A stretch of 64,000 bases of DNA from Candidatus Halocynthiibacter alkanivorans. Its GTDB lineage: Bacteria > Pseudomonadota > Alphaproteobacteria > Rhodobacterales > Rhodobacteraceae. This document shows positions 16,797-25,359 of the stretch, one piece after another. Both the position numbers and the translations under genes were made by a program. Position 1 is the first letter of the stretch, and every line of letters begins with the position of its first letter. The stretch is from NCBI RefSeq assembly GCF_003333265.1, contig NZ_QOLB01000032.1, forward strand, positions 1 through 64,000. Reading direction: 5' to 3'. The notes under the pieces are model-generated. The model was not told the origin of the DNA, ran no database searches, and worked only from the letters and a program-made list of their open reading frames with translations.

Positions 16797-18314
16797 ATGA
16801 CCCTGTTCCGCACTTTCGCCACCACCGTCTTTTTGCTGGTTTCACCGCTGACCAGCGAGGCGGCAGGTGACCGTATCGGCCTGGTGATCGGCATGTCGCA
16901 ATATGACAACATCCCGGATCTGAAAAACACCGTCAATGATGCGCGGCTGATCTCAGAGACGTTGGACGGCATCGGCTTTAAAGTCACCACCCTGATGGAC
17001 GCGCCAATGGCGGAGCTGATGGACACGATCGACGATTTTTCCTTCCGTTCCGAAACCGCCGACCTGGCGCTGATCTATTTCGCCGGCCACGGGGTCGAAG
17101 TTGAAGGCGAAAACTTTTTGGTGCCAGTGGATGCCGACGTGCGCTCCAACCGCGATATTCAACGCCAGTCGGTGTCGCTGAGCCAGTTACTGACGGCGGT
17201 GGACCGGGCGCGCAAAATGCGCATCGTGATCCTGGATTCCTGCCGCAACAACCCGTTTGGCGACGCGCTGGCGCGGTCCGAACCGGGGCAGGGCGCGGCT
17301 CAGGGCGCGGACAACAATAACGGATCCGACCTGCGCAGCAGTGCCGGCGGGCTGGCAGTGCCAAGCCCCGACCGGGGTACGATGGTGGCCTTTGCGGCGC
17401 GCGACGGCCAGGTGGCGCTGGACGGCGAGGGGGACAACAGCCCCTTTGCGATGGCGCTGGCACAAACCCTGGCCCGGCCCGGTCTGGAAATCAGCCTGAT
17501 GTTCCGCCAGGTGCGCGACCAGGTGCTGGCCAGCACCTATAACCTGCAGGAGCCCTATACCTACGGCTCGCTCACCAGTATCCCGTTCTACCTTGCCGGC
17601 CCGGCCGAGGGCAGTGAGGCGGTGGATATTGCCGACCCCTCCGTGGCCTGGACCAAAATCCGCCCGGATCAGGAAGTGCAGATGGCAGCGCTGGCGCAGG
17701 GCGGCGACACCCGCTCGATGCTGGGGCTGGCCTATATGCGCCTGAACCCGGAAGGCAGCCGATTTGATCCCTCTGAGGCGCTGGATTATCTCAGCCGTGC
17801 CGCCGCCGCCGGCTCGCCCGAAGCGCAGTTTGAACTGGCCAAGCTTTATGAACGCGGCATCGGCACCGCCCAGGATCCGGCGCGGGCTCTGGCGCTGTAC
17901 CGGGCGGCGGCGGACCAGGATTTTGCCGATGCGATCAATGATCTTGGTTTCATGAATTACCAGGGCCTTCTGGGCCTGCCGCAGGACCCGGCCAAAGCGC
18001 TCGCGCTGTTTGAACGCGCCGCCGATCTGCGCCACCCCCAGGCGATGTTCAACTTTGCGGCGCTGATTGACGACGGGCTGATCCCGTCCAAATCACTGGA
18101 AGACGCCGCAGGTTATCTGTACCAGGCCCTGCGCAGCGGCAGCACCGATGTGCTGAACCTGCTCAGCGACCGCCCGACGATGTTCAAACTGGAAACGCGC
18201 CAGGCGCTGCAACGCCGGCTGCGCGACAATGAATTCTATGACGGCACCATCGACGGTGATTTCGGCCCCGGCACCCAACGCGGCATCCGGCTGGCCTACG
18301 GGCTCACCGGCTGA
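16797..18314 (+). CDS. Exported caspase-like protein with Sel1 repeats and C-terminal peptidoglycan-binding-like domain
   Basis: After a signal peptide (residues 1-23) comes a C14 caspase p20 domain with both catalytic residues: H98 in YFAGHGV and C149 in LDSCRNNPF. Residues about 300-440 hold Sel1-like repeats (GSPEAQFELAKLYERGIG, ADAINDLGFMNYQG, PQAMFNFAALIDDG), a protein-binding solenoid. The last 40 residues (QALQRRLRDNEFYDGTIDGD, then FGPGT) resemble a PG_binding_1 domain. ATG 16797 is used because AAAGG lies six bases upstream and it gives a clean signal peptide; a TTG at 16779 is possible. Length is 505 residues. Export, wall-binding and a caspase fold in one chain suggest a periplasmic protease. 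Target unknown. Confidence 0.85.
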   Translation: MTLFRTFATTVFLLVSPLTSEAAGDRIGLVIGMSQYDNIPDLKNTVNDARLISETLDGIGFKVTTLMDAPMAELMDTIDDFSFRSETADLALIYFAGHGVEVEGENFLVPVDADVRSNRDIQRQSVSLSQLLTAVDRARKMRIVILDSCRNNPFGDALARSEPGQGAAQGADNNNGSDLRSSAGGLAVPSPDRGTMVAFAARDGQVALDGEGDNSPFAMALAQTLARPGLEISLMFRQVRDQVLASTYNLQEPYTYGSLTSIPFYLAGPAEGSEAVDIADPSVAWTKIRPDQEVQMAALAQGGDTRSMLGLAYMRLNPEGSRFDPSEALDYLSRAAAAGSPEAQFELAKLYERGIGTAQDPARALALYRAAADQDFADAINDLGFMNYQGLLGLPQDPAKALALFERAADLRHPQAMFNFAALIDDGLIPSKSLEDAAGYLYQALRSGSTDVLNLLSDRPTMFKLETRQALQRRLRDNEFYDGTIDGDFGPGTQRGIRLAYGLTG

Positions 18315-18424
18315 AGCGGCCGTGATATCTGTGCTGCCAGAGCGGACGGCAGAGGTGTTGATCAGCTTGGCGTTCCGTGATTGGGTTCTGACAGATTGAA
18401 TTATCAGTCGTCAGGGGGAAGACA

Positions 18425-19060
18425 TTGGACCGCAACACCAAGCTGCAGAACTTTATCGATGCGACCAGGGTTGCGATCCGCGCCCGTGCCACTGACCACC
18501 CCGACATGATGCCAATGGCGGACCGGGTGTTCTCCGCTCTGGAAAACGCCCGCACCGCGCCGGAACCCGCCGCAACGCGCAGCACACCGGACAATGGTGC
18601 CCGGCCCCCTGCAGCCCGGCTGCCGGCCTGTAGCTATTTCAACAGCGCCATGGATGCGGCACGCGCGGGTCCTGCAGTGGTCGCTGCACTGTCAGAGGCG
18701 CTGGCCGAAATTGAGCCGGATCTCAGCTGGACCCGCCGGCGCGGAATAACACCGCAGGACGGCGCGTTCTATGACAGCCACGCCAATGCAATCCTAGTCG
18801 GCAAAGGCGGGCTTGAACATCATGACGCGGTGACCATCGGCATAAGCCTGCTGGCGCCGGGCATGCCTTACCCTCGCCACCGCCACCCTCCCGAAGAACT
18901 ATATGTCGTGCTGACTCCCGGCAAATGGATGCAGAATGACGGAGCATTCGTGACCAGGCGCTCCGGCGATCTGGTTTATAATGCCCCAGATATTTGGCAC
19001 GCGATGCAGGCCACAGATGCGCCGTTGCTGGCCATCTGGTGCCTGTGGTCGGAGACATAA
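18425..19060 (+). CDS. DMSP-lyase-family cupin protein (DddL/DddQ-like)
   Basis: The C-terminal half is a cupin of the dimethylsulfoniopropionate lyase family, whose members cleave DMSP to dimethyl sulfide and acrylate. Metal-ligand candidates are H152, H154, E157/E158 and Y160 in HRHPPEELY and H192 in DIWHAM. The conserved core SHANAILVGKGGLE (118-131) is present. Start TTG 18425 follows AGGGGGAA; no in-frame ATG gives a better fit. Length is 211 residues, within the DddL/DddQ range. Many roseobacter homologues of this family have no proven lyase activity, so the substrate is uncertain. It stands alone between the caspase gene and the convergent AbrB-family gene. Confidence 0.75.
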   Translation: MDRNTKLQNFIDATRVAIRARATDHPDMMPMADRVFSALENARTAPEPAATRSTPDNGARPPAARLPACSYFNSAMDAARAGPAVVAALSEALAEIEPDLSWTRRRGITPQDGAFYDSHANAILVGKGGLEHHDAVTIGISLLAPGMPYPRHRHPPEELYVVLTPGKWMQNDGAFVTRRSGDLVYNAPDIWHAMQATDAPLLAIWCLWSET

Positions 19061-19110
19061 CCGGACGCGGATGCGGGCCTGTTCTGCGCTCGCCAGCAGG
19101 TTCAGTGCAC

Positions 19111-20154
19111 TCAGCCTTTGGCGCCTCTTTTCTGCATAAACAGCACCAGCGGCACAAAGACGGAGAGGAAAAACAGCCGGGTGATGTGGTGGATGGCAAC
19201 AAAGGTCGGATCCGCATCCATCAGCGCCGCCATGGCAATCATCGTCTCCAGCCCGCCGGGCGCAAACGCAATAACCACATCAATCAGCCGGATACCGGTG
19301 AGCCAGGACACGGCCGCAGCAAAAATGCCCGACAGCACCAGCCCCAGCATTGTGGTCGCCAGACCGCCAAGCGCCGCATGGCGCAGCTCGGCGCCACTGA
19401 CGCCGGAAAACCGGGTGCCGATCAGCGTGCCCATGATGGCAAAGGCGGCCACCGAAAGCGGCTGAGGTGACAGACCGGGTGTCCAGCCCATACCATGGCC
19501 GATGGAGGAGACAATCATCGCCCCGATCAGCAGGGCGGCGGGCACCCTTATGCGCCCCAGCACCAGACCCAGCACCAGTGCCAGCACCGCCAGCACCGCC
19601 AGATGCAGCAGCGAAATCACGTCGCCGACTGGCGCGCGCATTGCCATGTCCACATCGGTCGTCACGGCGATAACAAAGGGCACCATCAGCGTCAGCACCA
19701 GCACCCGCACCGACTGAATCACCGAAATCAGTGGCACATTCGCGCCGGTGTCGGACCCAAGGCTCAGCACGAAACTCAGATGCCCCGGGCTGGAGGCCAG
19801 CAGCGCGGTGGTGGGATCCAGCCGGAACAGGTTGGTCAGGATCCAGCTGCTGCTCAGCATCAGCACCGCAAGCCCGAGGCTCATGCCAATCAGGCTGACC
19901 GGCCAGGCGGCGGCAGATTGCAATGTCTCCGGTGTCACGCTCGAGCCAAGCGCCAGCCCGATCACCAGAAAAACAGTGTTGCGCAGTTTGATCGGGATAT
20001 GAGTTTTCAGCCCCAGCAGCCCGGCCAGGGTGACCAGCATCGCCGGCCCGGTCAGATAGGGAGCGGGCACCGACAGCCAGACGGCGATCGCGGCGCCGAC
20101 AGCGCCGGTGGCCAGGGTGTTTGCGACGGTCAGAAAACTGTTTTGCGTGCTCAT
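19111..20154 (-). CDS. AbrB-family (PF05145) membrane protein
   Basis: A 347-residue polytopic membrane protein with about ten hydrophobic helices and the internal duplication typical of the AbrB/YfcA-like PF05145 family. Typical motifs are LTGPAMLVTLAGL near the N-terminus and AFAPGGLETMIAMA near the C-terminus. Members have been called ammonia monooxygenase-related or regulator proteins on weak grounds; they look like transporters. The ATG has AGGA upstream. It is encoded on the same strand as tctCBA, downstream of the tctA terminator, and is therefore probably transcribed separately. Confidence 0.85.
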   Translation of the reverse strand: MSTQNSFLTVANTLATGAVGAAIAVWLSVPAPYLTGPAMLVTLAGLLGLKTHIPIKLRNTVFLVIGLALGSSVTPETLQSAAAWPVSLIGMSLGLAVLMLSSSWILTNLFRLDPTTALLASSPGHLSFVLSLGSDTGANVPLISVIQSVRVLVLTLMVPFVIAVTTDVDMAMRAPVGDVISLLHLAVLAVLALVLGLVLGRIRVPAALLIGAMIVSSIGHGMGWTPGLSPQPLSVAAFAIMGTLIGTRFSGVSGAELRHAALGGLATTMLGLVLSGIFAAAVSWLTGIRLIDVVIAFAPGGLETMIAMAALMDADPTFVAIHHITRLFFLSVFVPLVLFMQKRGAKG

Positions 20155-20198
20155 ACTATGTCCTGGCGGTTTGTTACTGGTCTTATATCCAACAAAAA

Positions 20199-20234
20199 GG
20201 GCGGGGGCACCCGTCCGGTGCCCCCGCCCATATT
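20199..20234 (-). terminator. Rho-independent terminator after tctA
   Basis: A perfect 13 bp stem (20199-20211 with 20217-20229) with a 5-base loop is followed, read on the minus strand, by CCCTTTTTG at 20194-20199. It lies 40 bp after the tctA stop and should end the tctCBA transcript. An A/T-rich flank on the other side might let it act in both directions. Confidence 0.9.
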
Positions 20235-20273
20235 TTTACACCAGTGCCGTTCATCTCAGCACCCGGCGCCACA

Positions 20274-21779
20274 TCAGTCGGTGACCCGCTGAGGTTTTTT
20301 CAGCAGTTTGCGCATGAACATCGGTGCGACAAAACCTGTAATCGCCGCCACCCAGAGCCCGATTGCAATCGGGGAAGAGAACAGATAGCTCGCCTCGCCA
20401 TCCGAAAGCACCATGGCGCGGCGCAGGGCGTCTTCCATGTTGCCACCCAGCAGAATGCCGAGGATCACCGGCACGGTCGGGATGTCCAGCTTACGCAGCA
20501 CATAGCCCAGCACGCCAAAACCGATCATCAGCAGCAGGTCAAAGTAACTGCCCGACAGGGAATAGATGCCGACAAAGGAAATCATTGTCACGCCCGGCAG
20601 CAGGATCGCCGGTGGCACCTGCAACACACGTACAAAGACCTTCACCATCGGCACGTTCATCGCCAGCAGCACGAAATTGGCGATCAGCAGCGAGGCAATC
20701 AGGCCCCAGACCACTTCCGGTCGCTCTGTGAACAGGGTCGGGCCTGGAGTGATATTCAGCGTCATCAAGAGCGCCAGCAGAACCGCGGTGGTACCGGAAC
20801 CTGGCACACCCAGCGTCAGCATCGGAATCAGCGCACCACCGGCAGAGGCATTGTTCCCTGCTTCAGGCGCGGCGATGCCCTTGGGCACACCAGTGCCAAA
20901 TCCGCCTTTTTCACCGGCAATGGATTTTTCGGTCATATAGGCCATGAAACTGCCAAGCGAGGCGCCCGCACCGGGCAGAATGCCGGCGATAAATCCAACG
21001 CCCGAACTGCGCAGCATGGTCCATCTTGTGTCCCAGATATCCTTCCAGGGCACGGTTACTTTTTCCAGTTTCACCCCCACAGCGGAGCCTTTGCCGTGGC
21101 TTTCGATAAAGAAGAACACTTCCGCGACCGCAAACAGACCGACAATGGCAACAAGGAAGTCGATGCCGTCATAGAGATGCAGGTTGCCGCCGGTCAGACG
21201 GGGTAAACCGGACGTATTGTCGACACCGATCATCGCGATGCCTAGGCCCAGACAGGAGGCCAGCGCCGCTTTGGCCTGGTTGTTGCTTGCCATGCCGCCG
21301 AGCGTACAGAACGCCAGCAGATAGAGCGCGAAATATTCGGCCGGGCCAAAGACATAAGCCACACGCGCCAGCATCGGAGCCAGCAGCATCAGGCCGATGG
21401 TGGCCAGAAATGCACCCACAAAGGACGCCACGCCCGACAGCACCAGCGCATCTCCGGCACGGCCGGCTTTGGCCATCGGATAGCCATCCAGCGTCGTCAT
21501 CAGCGCAGGTTCATCGCCGGGAATGTTCAGCAGGATCGAACTGATACGGCCGCCATACATCGCGCCGTAATAGACTGAGGTCATCAGAACCAGCGCCGAG
21601 GTGGCGTCCAGTCCGAGCGTGAAGGTGATCGGGATCAGAATGGCCACGCCATTTGACGGGCCCAGACCGGGCAGGGCGCCAATGATGGTGCCGAGAAAAC
21701 AACCGATCACGGCCAGCATCAGCGTATAGGGCGAAGCGGCGATTGAAAAACCAAGCGCCAGGTTATCAAGAATTTCCAT
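20274..21779 (-). CDS. tctA: Tripartite tricarboxylate transporter, large permease TctA
   Basis: TctA is the 12-helix permease of the Tct family, which imports tricarboxylates or related organic acids using a periplasmic binding protein (TctC) and ion gradients. Family motifs include GALPGLGPSNGVAILIPITF near residue 40, YYGAMYGGRISSILLNIPGD near 70 and the second half-repeat GILPGAGASLGSF. Length is 501 residues, standard. It is last in the tctCBA operon, 11 bp after tctB, and a strong terminator follows. Substrate cannot be told from the permease. Confidence 0.93.
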   Translation of the reverse strand: MEILDNLALGFSIAASPYTLMLAVIGCFLGTIIGALPGLGPSNGVAILIPITFTLGLDATSALVLMTSVYYGAMYGGRISSILLNIPGDEPALMTTLDGYPMAKAGRAGDALVLSGVASFVGAFLATIGLMLLAPMLARVAYVFGPAEYFALYLLAFCTLGGMASNNQAKAALASCLGLGIAMIGVDNTSGLPRLTGGNLHLYDGIDFLVAIVGLFAVAEVFFFIESHGKGSAVGVKLEKVTVPWKDIWDTRWTMLRSSGVGFIAGILPGAGASLGSFMAYMTEKSIAGEKGGFGTGVPKGIAAPEAGNNASAGGALIPMLTLGVPGSGTTAVLLALLMTLNITPGPTLFTERPEVVWGLIASLLIANFVLLAMNVPMVKVFVRVLQVPPAILLPGVTMISFVGIYSLSGSYFDLLLMIGFGVLGYVLRKLDIPTVPVILGILLGGNMEDALRRAMVLSDGEASYLFSSPIAIGLWVAAITGFVAPMFMRKLLKKPQRVTD

Positions 21780-21790
21780 ATCCTGGTCTC

Positions 21791-22231
21791 CTATCCGGCC
21801 AGGGCTGCAGGCAGAGCAACAAGCCCAAGCCCAAGCGCATATTTAAAGATCACAAACAGGCCGGCGGACAGCCCGGCACCTGAGAGCACAGCCGCTTTGG
21901 GACGCGGCGATATCTGATAGCTAAGGACTCCGGCGGCGAGGGCCGTGGGCAGCAGGAAGCCAAGCGGTTTAAGCGCATAAGCATAAGCCACCAGCACCAG
22001 TACTGAGACGGCCAACGCACCAAGTGTCTTCATTGCGGGCCATTCCGGATCCTCATCCGGACGCAGCACCATGAAAATTGAACTAATCGCCGCCACCACT
22101 CCAATCAGGATGGGGAAGGCTTTCGGACCCACAGGGTCGCTCAGGAAACTGGTCTGGATCTGAACGGCGCTCGCGATATACGCGAGCGCCAAAAGCGCCA
22201 TGACCAGACCAAAAATCCGGTCACTGGCCAT
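21791..22231 (-). CDS. tctB: Tripartite tricarboxylate transporter, small permease TctB
   Basis: A 146-residue protein with four predicted transmembrane helices, typical of TctB. The order tctC-tctB-tctA and the TAATG overlap with the tctC stop support the call more than its poorly conserved sequence does. The role of TctB is to partner TctA in the membrane. Confidence 0.88.
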   Translation of the reverse strand: MASDRIFGLVMALLALAYIASAVQIQTSFLSDPVGPKAFPILIGVVAAISSIFMVLRPDEDPEWPAMKTLGALAVSVLVLVAYAYALKPLGFLLPTALAAGVLSYQISPRPKAAVLSGAGLSAGLFVIFKYALGLGLVALPAALAG

Positions 22232-23202
22232 TACTGGATCACTCCCAGTTCTTTGCTCAACTCGCGGACTTCTTCGACCACGCCGTCAATGTAACCCTGG
22301 AAGTCGCCGCCAACCTTGGTGAACGGTGCCAGACCATTTGCCGCCATGGCTTCTGCCCACTCGGGGGAATCAGCCACTTGCTGCAGACGGCCAGCCCACA
22401 TGTTGAACGTGTCATCAGAGACGTCTTTTGGCACGTAGAGACCACGCCAGTTCACCGCAACCACGTCATAACCCTGTTCTTTGGCAGTCGGGATGCTGTC
22501 AAAACCAGGCACGCGCTCATCGGTCAGAACCGCCAGCACGCGTACGTCGCCGGATTTCAGGAAGCCAACCACTTCGGACATGTCACCAGTCATCGCCTGG
22601 GTGAAACCGCCGATGGTCTGAGTGATCGCATCTGCGCCACCGTCAAGGCTGATGTATTTGATTTTGCTGATGTCGGTAAAACCGGCACGCTGCAAGAGCA
22701 TCAGCGGTTTCAGATGGTCAAAACCACCGGTGGCAGAACCGCCGGCAAAAGCGACCGAACCCGGATCCGCAAGGATCGAATCGATCAGATCATTCAGCGA
22801 CTGGAACGGGCTGTCCTTGCCCACAACGATCACGCCCGGATCGGCACCAATGGCACCGACAAAACGGACCTGATCCGCAGTCATGCCCGCATAAGCGTTT
22901 TGCGCCAGACGCGTTGAGGTGGCCGAAGAGGCCGCGATGATCAGATTGTCGTCGTCGCCACGCTCGGTGACCACATAGTTGTAAGCCAGACCGCCGCCGG
23001 CACCGGACATATTGGTGACCTGGATTGGCTTGTCGACCGCACCAATATCAAACATGATCTTGCCGATCTGACGGCAGGTGAAATCCCAGCCGCCACCGGG
23101 GTTCGCCGGTGCAATACATTCAGCAGCCTGTGCCGAAACACTGGTGGCGCTCATGCCGATAACAGCGCTCACCGCGAGCGCCTTCAGAATACGAGTTTTC
23201 AT
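22231..23202 (-). CDS. tctC: Tripartite tricarboxylate transporter substrate-binding protein TctC
   Basis: TctC is the periplasmic solute receptor (Bug family) of the transporter. I start at ATG 23202, preceded by GGGAGGAAT, which gives a 24-residue signal peptide (KALAVSAVIGMSATSVSAQA). Family signatures include ANPGGGWDFTCRQIG after the signal and MSGAGGGLAYNYV. Length is 323 residues. It is first in the tctCBA operon and divergent from tctD across a 106 bp promoter region that carries a direct repeat. Confidence 0.93.
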   Translation of the reverse strand: MKTRILKALAVSAVIGMSATSVSAQAAECIAPANPGGGWDFTCRQIGKIMFDIGAVDKPIQVTNMSGAGGGLAYNYVVTERGDDDNLIIAASSATSTRLAQNAYAGMTADQVRFVGAIGADPGVIVVGKDSPFQSLNDLIDSILADPGSVAFAGGSATGGFDHLKPLMLLQRAGFTDISKIKYISLDGGADAITQTIGGFTQAMTGDMSEVVGFLKSGDVRVLAVLTDERVPGFDSIPTAKEQGYDVVAVNWRGLYVPKDVSDDTFNMWAGRLQQVADSPEWAEAMAANGLAPFTKVGGDFQGYIDGVVEEVRELSKELGVIQ

Positions 23203-23261
23203 TTTATTCCTCCCATTTGACATCCGGGACTTCTCCCGCACATGTTTAAGAATGCGGACGC

Positions 23262-23283
23262 GAACCTGACATGAACCTGTCAC
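23262..23283. promoter_or_regulatory. Tandem 11 bp direct repeat, candidate TctD binding site
   Basis: Two adjacent copies of GAACCTG(A/T)CA(T/C) occupy 23262-23272 and 23273-23283 in the intergenic region between divergent tctC and tctD. OmpR-family regulators bind direct repeats spaced by about one helical turn. The position, 60 bp before the tctC start and 26 bp before the tctD start, fits control of both promoters. The assignment to TctD is inference. Confidence 0.55.
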
Positions 23284-23308
23284 GTGCTGCATTTTTGGGG
23301 GACGCAGG

Positions 23309-23977
23309 GTGAGATTTCTACTGGTTGAGGACAATATTCAGCTGGCCAGCGCGGTGGTCGACCGCCTGACGCTTGACGGTCATGCGGTTGATCATGCTGA
23401 TACAATTTCTGCGGCACATGCCTGTATAGCTGCGGCCAGTTATGACTTGATATTGTTGGATATTATGTTGCCTGATGGCGACGGGCGCGACTTTCTGGCG
23501 GCGCACAGACGGGCGGCAAACAAAACGCCGGTGATCGTGCTGACAGCACGCTCTCAGGTCTCGGACCGGGTCGGTTTACTGGATCTTGGCGCCGATGATT
23601 ACATCACCAAACCTTTTGAATTTTCCGAGCTCGAAGCCCGCTGCCGGGCGGTTTTGCGCCGCCAGGGCGGCGTGGCGGATAACCGCCGAAGCTTTGCAAA
23701 TACCGTGCTTGATTCGATGGCGGCGACACTTTCTTTTGACAGCACCGAAAGAAATTTACGCAATCGTGAACTGCGGCTGCTGGAAATATTCTATGGCTCG
23801 CCAGGGCAGATTTTCACCAAATCCCACCTGATGGACCGGCTGTTTTCCTTTGATGAAGAGGCCAGCGAAAACGCCATTGAAGTCTATATCGGCCGGCTGC
23901 GCAAAAAGCTTGAAGGCTCGGCAGCAAAGATCGAAACCGTGCGCGGTCTGGGCTACCGGCTGGTGGCGGTTTCGTGA
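23309..23977 (+). CDS. tctD: OmpR-family response regulator TctD
   Basis: A 222-residue response regulator with a receiver domain (acidic pocket in VEDN, phospho-acceptor D51 in LLDIMLPDGDG, T and K in VLTAR and YITKPF) and a winged-helix DNA-binding domain from about residue 130 (ENAIEVYIGRLRKKLE, VRGLGYRL). The start is GTG 23309. It is divergent from tctCBA and coupled to the histidine kinase gene, the arrangement of the Salmonella tct system, so it should activate tctCBA in response to substrate. Confidence 0.9.
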   Translation: MRFLLVEDNIQLASAVVDRLTLDGHAVDHADTISAAHACIAAASYDLILLDIMLPDGDGRDFLAAHRRAANKTPVIVLTARSQVSDRVGLLDLGADDYITKPFEFSELEARCRAVLRRQGGVADNRRSFANTVLDSMAATLSFDSTERNLRNRELRLLEIFYGSPGQIFTKSHLMDRLFSFDEEASENAIEVYIGRLRKKLEGSAAKIETVRGLGYRLVAVS

Positions 23978-25359
23978 TGTTCTGGCCGGCTAAATCGTCG
24001 ATCCGGCGGCGGCTGACGGTGCAGTTGCTGGTGATCGCGGCGGCGCTGTCGCTGGTGTTTTTTCTGATCGTGCGTGTCATTGCGGACCAGGCCGCCACCG
24101 CCACCCAGGACAATATTCTGCTGGCCTCGGCTACGTCGATTTCGGACGCGCTCTACTCTGAGCGCGGCGCGGTGACCGTGGAAATACCCTATTCGGCGCT
24201 CTCCATGCTTGGCACGATTTCGCAGGACCGGGTGTTTTATCGGGTCAGCGAGGGCGGGCGCACCCTGACCGGATATGACGATCTGCCGCTGCCGGATGTG
24301 GCGCCGCGCGCCGCGCAAAGCCGGTTTGACACGTTCTTGTACCGCGGTGAAACCGTGCGCTCTGTGGCGGTGTCGCGCACGGTCAGCTCCGGCGGCAGCA
24401 ATGTTGATGTGACAGTGGTGGTGGCGCAGACCCGGCTGGGCCTGGCGCTGATCTCGTCGCGCATCTCGTTTTTTGCCGCTATTTTTGGTGTGTTGTTTTT
24501 CCTCGTGGCCACCGCACTCTCCCTGCTTGCGGCGCAATCGGCGTTGTCGCCACTGGAACGGCTGAAACAATCGCTGCAGCGGCGCGGGGCCCATGATCTG
24601 CGTCCTGTGCAGGCGGAACTGCCGGACGAGCTGACACCGCTGGTGGACGCGCTGAACAATTTTATGGGCCGGCTGCGCGCTTCCCTGGCCCAGTCCGAGG
24701 ATTTTATCGCCGAGGCCGCCCACCGGGTGCGCACCCCACTTGCGGTGGTGCGGGCCCAGGCCGAGATTGCGCTGCGCCGGGTGGAGCGCCCTGAAAACAA
24801 AACCAGCCTGCGGGAAATGATCCGGGCGGTGGACGAAAGCTCGCGCTCGGCGGGGCAGCTGCTGGACCACGCGATGGTGACGTTTCGAACCGACGCGCTG
24901 GCCGATGACGAATTTGACCTGGCTGTGGTGACCAAATCGGTCTGCGACCACCTGCTGCCGACCGCAGAACTGAAAGACATTCTGCTGATCCAGCAGTTTC
25001 CCGACACCCCATGCCCGTTCAGAGGGGACGCGATCCTGATGCAGAACGCCCTGCGCAATGTGCTGGACAATGCGCTGAAATATTCCCCGGCTGACAGCAC
25101 CGTGCACATCGGTGTGGACAGTGATGATCAGGGCTACCGGATCTCCTTTAACGACCAGGGCCGCGGTTTTGGCAGCAGCGATGTGGCCTCGCTGACCCAG
25201 CGGTTCTCGCGCGGCAGCAATGTGGCCGATATCGTCGGCTCCGGCCTCGGGCTGACCATCGCGGACGAGGTCGCGCGTGCACATAATGGCCGGCTTGAAA
25301 TCTCCTCCAACCCAAAGGGACCCGGCGCATGCGTTTCGCTTATTTTTCCGCAGCCCTGA
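23977..25359 (+). CDS. tctE: Sensor histidine kinase TctE
   Basis: A membrane histidine kinase with a helix near residues 15-38, a periplasmic sensor region (about 40-155), a second helix (about 160-188), HAMP-like linker and HisKA domain with the phospho-His in EAAHRVRTPL (about H249). The HATPase domain shows NVLDNALKYSP (N box), DQGRGFG (G1) and GSGLGLTIA (G2). ATG 23977 overlaps the tctD stop in TGATG; GTG 23974 is an equal alternative. It pairs with TctD to control tctCBA. Its end overlaps the next gene by 31 bp. Confidence 0.9.
   Translation: MFWPAKSSIRRRLTVQLLVIAAALSLVFFLIVRVIADQAATATQDNILLASATSISDALYSERGAVTVEIPYSALSMLGTISQDRVFYRVSEGGRTLTGYDDLPLPDVAPRAAQSRFDTFLYRGETVRSVAVSRTVSSGGSNVDVTVVVAQTRLGLALISSRISFFAAIFGVLFFLVATALSLLAAQSALSPLERLKQSLQRRGAHDLRPVQAELPDELTPLVDALNNFMGRLRASLAQSEDFIAEAAHRVRTPLAVVRAQAEIALRRVERPENKTSLREMIRAVDESSRSAGQLLDHAMVTFRTDALADDEFDLAVVTKSVCDHLLPTAELKDILLIQQFPDTPCPFRGDAILMQNALRNVLDNALKYSPADSTVHIGVDSDDQGYRISFNDQGRGFGSSDVASLTQRFSRGSNVADIVGSGLGLTIADEVARAHNGRLEISSNPKGPGACVSLIFPQP

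Noticed and set aside
19111-20154. The AbrB-family gene as a DNA-binding AbrB regulator.
   Set aside because: The protein is polytopic membrane and lacks the AbrB swapped-hairpin domain; only the family name is shared.
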